Notes: generated by a model from the letters alone, not told the origin. Counted from the stretch's first letter, positions 1-7,784 are shown. The stretch is DNA of 12,203 nt from JAFGSZ01 sp964492185 (GCA_964492185.1 CAZBJH010000108.1:1-12203), one strand, 5' to 3'. Program-made: numbers and translations.

Positions 1-315
1 TGTACTTGTAGAACTAGTAAAAACTCTGTTCCTATAATAATTGTACGATACGCCATTGAGAATAAAAAAACTTTTTTCTAAATTCAAATAGATATCCTTG
101 TCAGTTTTGTTATAAAACTGAAATCCAATATTTCCACCTTCATCCCATAAATTGTAGGAAACTTTACAATTGTCATCTTCATAGACGAAAGCGTTTTCCT
201 TCATTACCAATTTATATGAAGGTGCTGCCTTATAAACTTGGAAGTAGGAAGTCGATACGCAAGATGTCAACACAACTAAAATTAATGCAGTAAAAATTAA
301 ATTTTTCATTTTCAT
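1..315 (-). CDS. Small lipoprotein, 3'-truncated by window edge
   Basis: The frame is open from an ATG at 315 to the left edge (105 codons, no stop). The N-terminus MKMKNLIFTALILVVLTSC is a lipoprotein signal: basic start, hydrophobic core, then LTSC with the lipidated cysteine at about residue 19. The mature part is rich in Tyr, Asn and Lys, with stretches such as YEDDNC and LWDEGGNIGF, and looks like a small beta-rich envelope protein. A second ATG two codons in (309) is an equally possible start. The style matches small hypothetical lipoproteins common in Bacteroidales; I recognise no named domain and assign no function. The only visible partner is the upstream inverted repeat at 378-398. 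Confidence 0.8.
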   Translation of the reverse strand, partial: MKMKNLIFTALILVVLTSCVSTSYFQVYKAAPSYKLVMKENAFVYEDDNCKVSYNLWDEGGNIGFQFYNKTDKDIYLNLEKSFFILNGVSYNYYRNRVFTSSTST

Positions 316-377
316 GACTCAAATTATTAATGTTAATGATTTTGTTTTCGTTCTTATTATGGTTGCCAACTACTTTG

Positions 378-398
378 TATACGGAGTTGTTCCGTATA
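378..398. repeat. Perfect 8-bp inverted repeat upstream of lipoprotein gene
   Basis: TATACGGA and TCCGTATA are exact reverse complements separated by GTTGT. They sit about 60 bp upstream of the lipoprotein start, in the 201-bp gap between that gene and the integrase 3' end. A second small symmetric motif, GTTGCCAAC, lies just beside it (362-370). It could be an operator, part of a transcript hairpin, or a piece of a dispersed repeat. It is not followed by a T-run on either strand, so a simple terminator for the integrase is unlikely. Confidence 0.55.
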
Positions 399-516
399 AT
401 AGTTTATGTTACTCGTTTTGTTTTGGACTTTAATTGTTTTATTTTCAAATATAAACAAGATATGGGAATTTTCCGAATCCATATTTCTATGCCTTATATA
501 AAACATATTAAACAAT

Positions 517-1944
517 TTATAAATCAACATCATCACCTGGGCTTTTAATATTGTTAATATACCTGTTGGAAATATGCGTATAAATCTCGGTGGTCCGGCT
601 GGATTGGTGCCCCAATAATTGCTGGATATACCTTATGTCTGTTCCATTTTCAAGCAGGTGAGTCGCAAAACTGTGCCGTAAGCAATGAAAACTAAAATTC
701 CCTTTTATACCAGCTGCTTTTAACGCGCGTTTCCAGATTTTTTGTATACTACTGTTGGAATATTTTCCGCCAAACTGGCCTTCGAATAAAAAATCCTTCG
801 GCCGGAATTCCTCCATGTATTTTTTTATTAGCCGCATGACTTTTTCTGACAGAATGGTATAACGGTCTTTTCTTCCCTTGGCTGAACGTATATGTAACAT
901 ACGCCGCTCATAATTAATATCCTCAGGTTTAAGGCTCAATAGCTCTCCAATCCTTATCCCGGCTGAATATGCCAGAAATATCATTGTTTGATGTTTCGTA
1001 TTCCTGACAGTCTTTAATACCTCTGTAACCTGATTAGCAGTTAGCACCTTAGGCAATTGCTTACTACCCTTTGGTTTTTCAATACGCTCGGTAGACAAAG
1101 GCTTACCCAAAACTTCTTTAAAATAATATTTAATGGCATTGAGGGATTGATTTATGGTGGAATACGAAAATTTCTTGCTTTGGATCATCAACCGGTGGTA
1201 AGCGTTAACCTCATCTTCGGTATAACTATTGATAATCTCAATATTCGTATCCCAATGATTTAAAAACCGAAGCAATAATCCATGATAGGTCCGTATGGTA
1301 TTAATACTGTAATTCTTCATCTTAAGGCTTTCCAAATAGACAACCGGACAAGGAATATACTCCCCATCCTTATGTGATTGTTCCCAAAGAACTTGCATTA
1401 AGGAGATATCACCTATTTCAATCTTTGAATCAAAGTTTAATTGATATTGTGGAGTTAAGTCTTTTACCAGTTTCCTGAGATTATCGCTATCGAGATAAGT
1501 CATAAAAGCCTTATAAATCTTCGAAAAATGCACGTAATCCAACTGCCGCAATTTCTTGTAAATCCCCGGATTATAGGCGAACTTGATCAATGCATAGGGT
1601 TTACCCTTGTAGGATAACGGATAGATAGACACTGATGCCTTGCTTTTATCCCTTTGCTTTAGAAACGACGCTTGCTTATTGATAAACACTTCTTTTGTTT
1701 TTACCGGCTTACGGTCCAAATAGCGCCGGTTTACGATGGCCAGATCCTCCAACTGCTCGGTAATCAATTGTATGTTATGTACCGAATAGGGGAAAATATA
1801 ATTACCCCATTTTTCCTCCCGGCTCAACAGAGGATTATTGTTTAACCGTTCTTGCAGCGCAGTACTGCTACCTTTTATAACCAATTTGCAATGGGTTTTC
1901 TGGTTATACTCGATTTTGTTTAAATACACAGTTGTTTTCATCAT
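517..1944 (-). CDS. Tyrosine recombinase / site-specific integrase
   Basis: This is a 475-residue phage-integrase-family DNA recombinase that would cut and rejoin DNA through a 3'-phosphotyrosine. The full catalytic set is visible: R331 (AGIRIGELL), K356 in the beta-hairpin (AKGRKDR), H420 and R423 (HCLRHS), H446 (LLGHQ) and nucleophile Y455 (EIYTH). Before it lies a SAM-like core-binding domain (about 200-300; SINTIRTYHGLLLRFLNHW). The first about 175 residues form an extra N-terminal region that simple XerC/XerD proteins (about 300 aa) lack; it is probably a DNA-binding or regulatory extension. The protein starts MMKTT, so 1941 is an alternative start. It is divergent from the zinc-ribbon gene, and its leader holds a hairpin ending two bases before the ATG. 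No excisionase or phage genes are seen, so it is either a lone integrase or the edge of a decayed element. Confidence 0.93.
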   Translation of the reverse strand: MMKTTVYLNKIEYNQKTHCKLVIKGSSTALQERLNNNPLLSREEKWGNYIFPYSVHNIQLITEQLEDLAIVNRRYLDRKPVKTKEVFINKQASFLKQRDKSKASVSIYPLSYKGKPYALIKFAYNPGIYKKLRQLDYVHFSKIYKAFMTYLDSDNLRKLVKDLTPQYQLNFDSKIEIGDISLMQVLWEQSHKDGEYIPCPVVYLESLKMKNYSINTIRTYHGLLLRFLNHWDTNIEIINSYTEDEVNAYHRLMIQSKKFSYSTINQSLNAIKYYFKEVLGKPLSTERIEKPKGSKQLPKVLTANQVTEVLKTVRNTKHQTMIFLAYSAGIRIGELLSLKPEDINYERRMLHIRSAKGRKDRYTILSEKVMRLIKKYMEEFRPKDFLFEGQFGGKYSNSSIQKIWKRALKAAGIKGNFSFHCLRHSFATHLLENGTDIRYIQQLLGHQSSRTTEIYTHISNRYINNIKSPGDDVDL

Positions 1945-1946
1945 TT

Positions 1947-1967
1947 GGATTGTTTTTTTGGCAATCC
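1947..1967 (-). promoter_or_regulatory. Hairpin in integrase leader next to start codon
   Basis: On the minus strand GGATTG pairs perfectly with CAATCC across the 9-base loop CCAAAAAAA. The 3' arm ends two bases before the integrase ATG at 1944, where a ribosome must land. If transcribed, this 6-bp stem could limit translation initiation. The stem is short and its function is inference. Confidence 0.4.
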
Positions 1968-1995
1968 TATAGAAAAATTGTATTATAGCCGTGTT

Positions 1996-2023
1996 TATAT
2001 CCGGATATATTCGGATATATCCG
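1996..2023. promoter_or_regulatory. Two adjacent palindromes in divergent intergenic region (candidate operator)
   Basis: A perfect 14-bp palindrome (TATATCCGGATATA, 1996-2009) is followed after two bases by a perfect 12-bp palindrome (CGGATATATCCG, 2012-2023). The half-site CGGATATAT occurs at 2002 and again at 2012, exactly 10 bp apart, one helical turn. The cluster sits between the divergent integrase and zinc-ribbon genes. This is the expected architecture for cooperative binding of a dimeric regulator or for integrase accessory sites. Which protein binds is unknown. Confidence 0.55.
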
Positions 2024-2055
2024 TTTATTAACTATTTATAATTCTACTTTGCCTT

Positions 2056-2457
2056 ATGGATCAAGCACATACATGTCTGGAATGCAACACACCTTTAAAG
2101 GGACGCCTGGATAAAAAATTCTGCAACGACCAATGCCGGTATTTATACAATAATCGAAAAAAAAGGAAGCATGAAGCAGCCATACTTTATATAAACAGTG
2201 TATTACGTAAAAACAGGTCGATCCTTAAAACACTTAGCCCGATCGGTAAAACGACCGTGCGTAAAAAACTTCTAATAAACAGTGGGTTTAACTTCGATTT
2301 TCACACCCATATCTATCGGACAAATTCCGGTATGATATATTATTTTTGCTATGAATACGGCTACACGTTAGCCCCGGAAGAAAAAGTGATACTGGTCACC
2401 TATCAACCCTACATGAACCCGGCCATTCATAAACTTTTTGGCAATAAAAACGAATGA
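2056..2457 (+). CDS. Zinc-ribbon protein, hypothetical
   Basis: This is a 133-residue protein. Residues 7-27 form a treble-clef or ribbon-like metal site: C7-x2-C10, then C23-x3-C27 in FCNDQCR, spaced C-x2-C-x12-C-x3-C. A very basic stretch follows (NNRKKRKHEA), then a helical region and an aromatic C-terminal half (HTHIYRTNSG, YYFCYEYGY). This layout matches a family of short Bacteroidota proteins beginning with CxxC, then PLKGR and DKKFCxDxCR; their function is not established to my knowledge. It starts at an ATG 111 bp from the divergent integrase start and shares the palindrome cluster, so co-regulation or autoregulation is plausible. Nucleic-acid binding is inferred from the cysteines and basic patch. 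Confidence 0.85.
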   Translation: MDQAHTCLECNTPLKGRLDKKFCNDQCRYLYNNRKKRKHEAAILYINSVLRKNRSILKTLSPIGKTTVRKKLLINSGFNFDFHTHIYRTNSGMIYYFCYEYGYTLAPEEKVILVTYQPYMNPAIHKLFGNKNE

Positions 2458-2647
2458 TAATTATTGGACTAACACTCCTCCGGCCCCTCAATCCCATAAT
2501 AAATTCATATTTATAGGCTGACGGTTTTTATACTTGTAAATATAATACCTAAGGATATAAAATCAAAACAATACCGGAAAACCACGACATTATTGATTCC
2601 TGCACGCATATTTTTATATAATCTTTAAATTATACAAAGTCCCGATA

Positions 2648-3137
2648 CTATGCCATAGCACGTTTCATTTTGTCCAGCAACATATTCACATTAAATGGTT
2701 TTTCAATATAATCATCGCAACCCACAGCCAGGCATTTGTCCCTGTTCGTCTCCATGGCATATGCTGTTTGGGCAATAAGGGGCAAACCGGGTTTTTTTCT
2801 TGATCTGTTTGGTTGCTTCCAATCCATCTAAAACAGGAAATTTAATGTCCATCAATACCAGGTCGACCTCTTCACGATCACAAATTTTCACGGCTTCCCG
2901 GCCATTTTTAGCCCAATATATGGCGATATTGAAATGTTTTAATACAGAACTTAGCAATATAAAATTGGTATCGGAAGCCTCGACAATCAATAACCGCTTA
3001 TTCATGAGCCCGATATTGTTGACGTCCTCAATCTTCGGATCGTTTGTTGTTTCAACTTCTTTACTGGCTACAATAAAGGGAAGGCTGAAATTAAATGTTG
3101 TTCCTTGACTTTCAGCCGGTTTCAACCATATCTGCAG
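2648..3137 (-). pseudogene. C-terminal stub of hybrid sensor histidine kinase with receiver domain, frameshifted
   Basis: The frame opens at the very end of a kinase ATP-binding domain (IWLKPAESQGTTFNFSLPF, resembling the usual IWxESExGKGTTFxFxLP). It passes through a linker into a receiver domain (KRLLIVEASDTNF, then LVLMDIKFPVLDG with the phospho-acceptor Asp). At the A7 run at 2792-2798 the reading frame breaks. Removing one A restores the rest of the receiver fold: PGLPLIAQTAYAM with the switch Thr, GCDDYIEKPF with the conserved Lys, ending at a TAG at 2648-2650. One residue of the acidic pocket is also lost (VEA where VED is usual). The kinase N-terminus is missing and homology starts within about 8 bp of the GH115 stop, so a deletion joined the two genes. 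Hybrid kinases often regulate polysaccharide loci, so this is probably the remnant of the local regulator. A sequencing error could explain the frameshift but not the truncation. Confidence 0.85.
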
Positions 3138-3138
3138 C

Positions 3139-5733
3139 TTATTCTGCTAAATTTATGCCAGGTCCAACATACGTTTCTTTCAATCCTCCCCAATCGATTA
3201 CTACACGTTGAATAATAGTGCCCGGATCTCCACAAATCAGTGAAAGGGTATGAGTTGTTTTCCCCTGTTGAACAGGGAATTTAGCTGTTGCGACAGCGCC
3301 GTTCCGTAATACCTGGCCTTTCCACTGTTTAGAAAACTCTTTGGGTTCATTTTTTACAATTACAGCAGGTTGTCCATTAACCGATATACCATACCTGTTG
3401 CTTTTGCACTTGTAAATTGGGAAAAAAGGAATCGAATAAACATATACAGTAATCGAATCGGCATCAACACCTGAAAATTCATATTCATAGCGCGATCCGT
3501 TCAGGTCTTTTGGATCTGTAGTTTGTTCTGTAACCTTTCCAAGCCGGATAGCGTTCCAGTCATATCCGATACCTTCAATCACGCCCAGGGTATGGCCATT
3601 TTTTGTTGTTTTGTTTTTGAATTTTCTCAGGTCAAGAACTGTACATCCTACCAACTGGTTTTGTTCTTGCTGAGGGGATATATCCACATCATTACTTCCT
3701 GCACCTTCGGTATACACAACATCAGGCATATTCTGGTATTTGGCTGTCCAACCCGGGGCAAGCTCCATCATACCTTTCCATTTACCATTGAGCATGGTAT
3801 TGTATTCTTTTGTTAAACTGTTGATGCTGTCAAATGCTGCTTTCGTCTCGTCCGCTGCCCGGTTGGCTGCCGCATATTCTTTCTCTTTCACCTTTTCATC
3901 GTTTAATTGTGCCAAAAGGAATTTACGATTCATCTGGTAAGAACCCATAACGGGGTATGCCACCAGTTCATAAAATGCCGGACGGTAGTTTTCCGGCAGT
4001 TCGTTCAGGATTTCATAACTTAAATCCTAAATCCTTTTATAATCTGCCAGACGTTGACGTGCATCATTATAATGCCGAAATGAATATTCCGTATTGGCCA
4101 ATTGCTCTAATTCCTTATTTCGGTCCCATTCGCGCTCCCAACCCATAAATTCAGGTTTGCGGCTCCATGCCAGTCTGTAATAGGTATCCATAATATCCTG
4201 AAACCTTTCTTTATAATGATCACCAAATATGCTTGCAAGATATTGGCTTTGGTGTCGGTTGATTCTTGAAAAATCATATTTATCAACATCCCATGCAAAA
4301 TCAAAGAAAGTCTGCATGCCCGGTTCTGCAGGTTTAATATCACCAACATTAATCAGCCAATAGCGGTTGGCTCCAACATCGTATGCTTTTTTTAACTCTT
4401 CGTACATCAACACGGGCGGGGTAGTATTCAACCATAAATAATCATGCGGCGTTCCCAGGTATGATAAGTGATAGTAAACGCCGGCCCCTCCGCTTCTTTT
4501 CTGTTCTTTGGGATTGCTCAGCCGTTTGATATAACCATAATTGTCGTCCACCCAAACCAGGGTAACATCTTCCGGAATCTCTAGCCCCAGTTCATAAATC
4601 TCCATGGTTTCTTTGCACGGGACAAATATCTGTTGAATCTCTTCTGCCGGTTTGTTCAGATGCTTTTCGAGTATATTTCGCTGATCAGCAATGACCTGGG
4701 TTAAAATCTCCACCTTTTCCCCTGCTAAATGATCACCGCGCAAACCCTCATCGTGTAAACCACGCATGCCAACTGTGTATATATTCTCATAGGATGATGC
4801 TTCATATATGCGGTCATCCAGCTTTTTAAGAATAACTTCTTTATTGGTGGTATAATTCCACTCCCCGTCACGTTCACTATCCCATTCCTTTTTGGATGCA
4901 TTATTGAACAACAAAGGTTTACAATGGGAAGTTGTGATGATTATCCCATATTCATCGGCTACTCTCTTGTTTTTGGGATAGGAATAAAAAGGTCCGGTGC
5001 AGCTATGCATGGCCGGGGCAAACATATTTCCTTTTAACCGGAGTAATAGTTCGCATACACGGGTATAAGTTTTGGGTCCAATATCTTTAATTCCGGTATC
5101 CATATTTTTTGATGCCCAGGGTTGTAATCCCCAATCCTCATCATTAATAAAAATTCCGCGATATTTTACTGATGGGGCTTTTGAAATATAAGAAAGGTCT
5201 TCGACATAAAGCTCCCCGCTCATCTTAACAGGCACATCTGCCCACCAATACCAGGGAGAAACTCCCATATTTTCGGAAAGGGTAAATACGCCATAAGCAG
5301 TCCCTCTTCTATCACTCCCTGCAATTACCAGGGCTTTTTGTACGCCCTTGAACGGCTTATCTATGGTTTGAATTAAGAAACGTTCCCATTTGTTATGAAT
5401 GTTATATGCTTTTAGTTTTTTTTCAGCAATAAGCTGATCAATCAACTGATTTTTTCCAATTGTTCCAATGATGATTATGTTTCCATTTAGCTTACAATAG
5501 TTTGACAAAAGAATTGGCTTATTTCCTGAAATCATTTCTATATCCGTAGCAAATAATTGCGATATCTTATGAACAACTTTATAATCCGCTGAATCAAAGA
5601 AAATGGATGTATTTGAATTTTTGGGGGTTACAATTGTAAAATAATCATTTCCTTCTGGGGGGTGATTTGTTATTTGAAATTGTGCCAACAAAATTTGTGG
5701 AAGTAACAACGCTATAAATAAGATATTCTTCAT
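3139..5733 (-). pseudogene. GH115 xylan alpha-1,2-glucuronidase, interrupted by in-frame amber codon
   Basis: GH115 enzymes remove glucuronic or 4-O-methylglucuronic acid side chains from glucuronoxylan and related plant glycans. The frame spans 865 codons, a normal family length. The signal peptide is MKNILFIALLLPQILLAQ. An N-terminal domain follows (GSDRRGTAYG, 139-148), then the catalytic barrel (RGIFINDEDWGLQPW, 192-206; GMRGLHDEG, 322-330), a helical region and a C-terminal beta domain ending IDWGGLKETYVGP. Codon 569 (4027-4029) is TAG. On both sides the same frame continues family-like sequence (RLADYKRI, stop, DLSYEILNELPENYRPAFYELV), so this is a point nonsense change, not a frameshift. 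The N-terminal 568 residues include the catalytic domain but lack the helical and beta C-terminal parts. The gene lies 52 bp downstream of the pectate lyase and is probably in its operon. Amber suppression or a base error are alternatives. Confidence 0.88.
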
Positions 5734-5785
5734 AATGCTATTAATTTCTGTGATGATAAATATTTTATCCCTTTGTACTTCAAAT

Positions 5786-7165
5786 TTATTTTAAACTGTT
5801 TAAATATTTTTCCAACATGGTATACCCATCGTAAGCTAAATAATTTCTATCATCGGGATTCTCTTTATCCAGATTGTTTTCATCCTCCCAATAATCCGGT
5901 ATACCATCATGGTCAGTATCGGATGGAGCATCAGTACTTTTAAGCACTGACCAGCCACCTACATCCTTTTGAGAATCAATAATGCCACAAGGTTTATTGG
6001 GGTCGGATACCTGATGCTGATTTTTGTAACTTTTACCTTCATAGCTTGCATAACCACCCCGCACTTCCTCTATAATACGGGTATCTATAGGATCTCTTTC
6101 AGGTAATATAGCCCCGGCATTGTCAAGCACCGCTGTATATGCTTTTTCTGCTGATTGTTGATTAATTGGCATAGATGGCCAGTGGTTTTCAAGTTTGATT
6201 TTTTCTAAGCAAATGCCTGTTTGTACCCCATTGTTCCAATTATTTTTATTAACATCATCATAACCTTCAACAACATTGCCGGCTATATACCATTTGCCAA
6301 AATCGTTCTCATTCCTAAAGGAAGGGTTAGCGATGCGGTACGATACTTCCCCCGGTTCAGTAGCAGGGCCGGGTTTGTAATAGTTGGCCACTATATTGAA
6401 TGTTGAAAAATTGAATTTATCGTTTCCCGGTTGTTGTTGCTCTCCACCATATAAACTATTGAACCCCCAATTATAAATCACATTGTTTCTGTAATCGGTA
6501 TAACCGGAACCAGAGGCCATTCGGGGATTACGACTGCTATGATGGGCCAGTAAATTGTGGTGATAGGAGCTGTAATTGGATCCCCAAATTCCGCCATATC
6601 CATGTGATCCTTTTTTATGATGAGAGCCACTCATGCTTTCTGAAATGATACTCCATTGTACAGTGATACTGTCACAATGATAAACAGACATACATTCATC
6701 AACACTCCAGCTTGCTGAAATATGGTCCAGGATTATGTTATTAATATACCTGCTGGATACAGCATCAAAATCTCTGCCTGCCAAATCACCAGGACGGACC
6801 CTGATATACCGGATAATTACATGGTTTGCGTCAATGCTGAGCGGATAGTACATGAGGCAAATGCCATCACCCGGTGCCGTTTGCCCGGCAATGGTAATAT
6901 ATGGATTTGTAATTTTTATAGCACTTTTAAGTTCGATGTTACCCGATACCCGAAAAACAACAGTCCTTGGTTCGGATGCTTCAACCGCTGCCCGCAGGCT
7001 CCCTTCCCCGCTATCATTCAAGTTGGTTACTTCATAAACTACACCTCCACGGCCGCCTTTTGCATATTTTCCATATCCTTCTGCAGAGGGAAAAGCTAAT
7101 TGTTGTGACCATAAATTGGAAATACTCATAAATAAAACGAATGCTTTCAATATTATTTTTTTCAT
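5786..7165 (-). CDS. Secreted pectate lyase, PL1-type beta-helix
   Basis: This is a 459-residue enzyme expected to cleave polygalacturonate by beta-elimination outside the cytoplasm. I choose the ATG at 7165 because it opens directly into a signal peptide (MKKIILKAFVLFMSISNLWS); the longer frame would start at a TTG ten codons earlier, inside the promoter-like motif. The mature protein begins FPSAEGYGKYAKGGRGG, the typical entry of Bacteroidota pectate lyases. The parallel beta-helix core shows DHISASWSVDE (about 147-157) and HGYGGIWG, then HHSSRNPR (about 208-215), which carries the arginines expected at the active site. The C-terminus has DTDHDGIPDYWE, a calcium-binding Asp-rich repeat, then a DGYTMLEKYLNSL tail, both usual for this group. 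The gene is intact and is the first gene of the GH115/kinase-stub transcription unit. No SusC/SusD genes accompany it. Exact pectin substrate is not readable from sequence. Confidence 0.9.
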   Translation of the reverse strand: MKKIILKAFVLFMSISNLWSQQLAFPSAEGYGKYAKGGRGGVVYEVTNLNDSGEGSLRAAVEASEPRTVVFRVSGNIELKSAIKITNPYITIAGQTAPGDGICLMYYPLSIDANHVIIRYIRVRPGDLAGRDFDAVSSRYINNIILDHISASWSVDECMSVYHCDSITVQWSIISESMSGSHHKKGSHGYGGIWGSNYSSYHHNLLAHHSSRNPRMASGSGYTDYRNNVIYNWGFNSLYGGEQQQPGNDKFNFSTFNIVANYYKPGPATEPGEVSYRIANPSFRNENDFGKWYIAGNVVEGYDDVNKNNWNNGVQTGICLEKIKLENHWPSMPINQQSAEKAYTAVLDNAGAILPERDPIDTRIIEEVRGGYASYEGKSYKNQHQVSDPNKPCGIIDSQKDVGGWSVLKSTDAPSDTDHDGIPDYWEDENNLDKENPDDRNYLAYDGYTMLEKYLNSLK

Positions 7166-7192
7166 CTCATCAATTCTTTGATTATATGTTTT

Positions 7193-7200
7193 CAAATATA
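7193..7200 (-). promoter_or_regulatory. Candidate -7 promoter element for pectate lyase operon
   Basis: On the minus strand TATATTTG exactly matches the Bacteroidota -7 consensus TAnnTTTG. It lies 27 bp upstream of the lyase ATG at 7165, which would give a leader of roughly 20 bases. No good -33 TTTG was found at the usual 19-21 bp spacing, so the call is tentative. Confidence 0.4.
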
Positions 7201-7282
7201 TAATAAAACAAATCCATCATGGTAAAATAACCTATAAGATTTTACTGCCATCATTTTCTCAGCCACTCACTTTTCTCACTTT

Positions 7283-7411
7283 TTAACAGAAAGTGAAAGG
7301 TGCTGTTACGGTAATCAGGTCTGGCTTTTTGGACTTCAATTTTGTCGTTTTGTAATCCCTGTCCTCATAATCTTCCGGCAGTGCGTTGAACAATTCGGAC
7401 ATGGCCATCAT
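7283..7411 (-). CDS. Small ORF, 42 aa, unknown, probably a fragment
   Basis: The frame starts MMAMSELFNALPEDYEDRDY and ends at a TAA after VTAPFTFC. The acidic LPEDYEDRDY segment followed by a Lys-rich segment (KTTKLKSKK) looks like real protein composition rather than random translation of AT-rich DNA. The ending APFTFC followed at once by a stop suggests a longer protein cut short. It sits upstream of the pectate lyase promoter region and next to repeats, so it could be the N-terminus of a mobile-element gene; I cannot name the family. No ribosome-binding site is evident. Confidence 0.3.
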   Translation of the reverse strand: MMAMSELFNALPEDYEDRDYKTTKLKSKKPDLITVTAPFTFC

Positions 7412-7465
7412 TATCCAATCATTATCACGGCCCCGGCAAAGCCTGGATCATAATCACCCGGCCGG

Positions 7466-7534
7466 TCAGAACCCGGGGCCAGCAGAACCCAGTCGGACAA
7501 AACCCTCAGAACCCAGCAGAACCCAGTCGGACAA
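7466..7534. repeat. Short tandem repeat with CAGAACCC units
   Basis: CAGAACCC occurs four times (7467, 7483, 7507, 7517). A 22-bp block beginning CCAGCAGAACCCAGTC is exactly repeated at 7479-7500 and 7513-7534, a 34-bp period. The two larger units differ by a 6-bp indel, as in a slipped minisatellite. A plus-strand ORF at 7386-7772 runs across it, but its Pro/Ser/Thr-rich product is just the repeat translated. Apart from this repeat and the hairpin repeat at 7649, I see nothing in 7412-7784. Confidence 0.75.
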
Positions 7535-7648
7535 GGCTATATTATTAACAATGAATCTAATAAACCCGGAAAACCACCATTTACGGCTCTTAGAAGCTCA
7601 ATTTTTGGTTAAAATGTGGCCTCTAATAAAATATTTCCGGCATGCCCG

Positions 7649-7697
7649 GCGGATTACAAATCCATACCATCGAAAGGATACGGATTGCAAATCCGCA
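7649..7697. repeat. Paired hairpin repeats of GGATTRCAAATCC type
   Basis: Two near-identical small palindromes lie 31 bp apart: GGATTACAAATCC (7651-7663, 5-bp stem) and CGGATTGCAAATCCG (7681-7695, 6-bp stem), each with a 3-base loop. From memory, similar motifs are dispersed in many Bacteroidota genomes and give spurious translations containing DCKSAPA, as seen here on the plus strand. This looks like a degenerate dispersed extragenic repeat rather than a gene part. Confidence 0.5.
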
Positions 7698-7784
7698 CCA
7701 GCTGTGTTTCTCTTATCCCGGATTTTTGATTTCATCCTGCTATTTTTAAACTTGTTCCGAATTTTTAAATGAAGAGCAGGCTAG

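Noticed and set aside
361..400. Integron attC-like site
   Set aside because: GTTGCCAAC is symmetric but neither strand fits the GTTRRRY / RYYYAAC core pattern.
330..548. 72-codon plus-strand ORF in the lipoprotein/integrase gap
   Set aside because: Phe/Tyr/Ile-rich translation of AT-rich DNA, crossing the inverted repeat and overlapping the integrase 3' end; no supporting signal.
2458..2647. Bidirectional terminator between convergent genes
   Set aside because: I looked for a GC-rich stem with a T-run on either strand and found none.
7466..7697. CRISPR array
   Set aside because: Repeats are short, few and irregular, with no regular unique spacers and no cas genes.
7386..7772. 128-codon plus-strand ORF
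   Set aside because: It crosses the tandem repeat and the hairpin repeats; its Pro/Ser/Thr-rich and DCKSAPA text is the repeats translated, with no protein-like domain.
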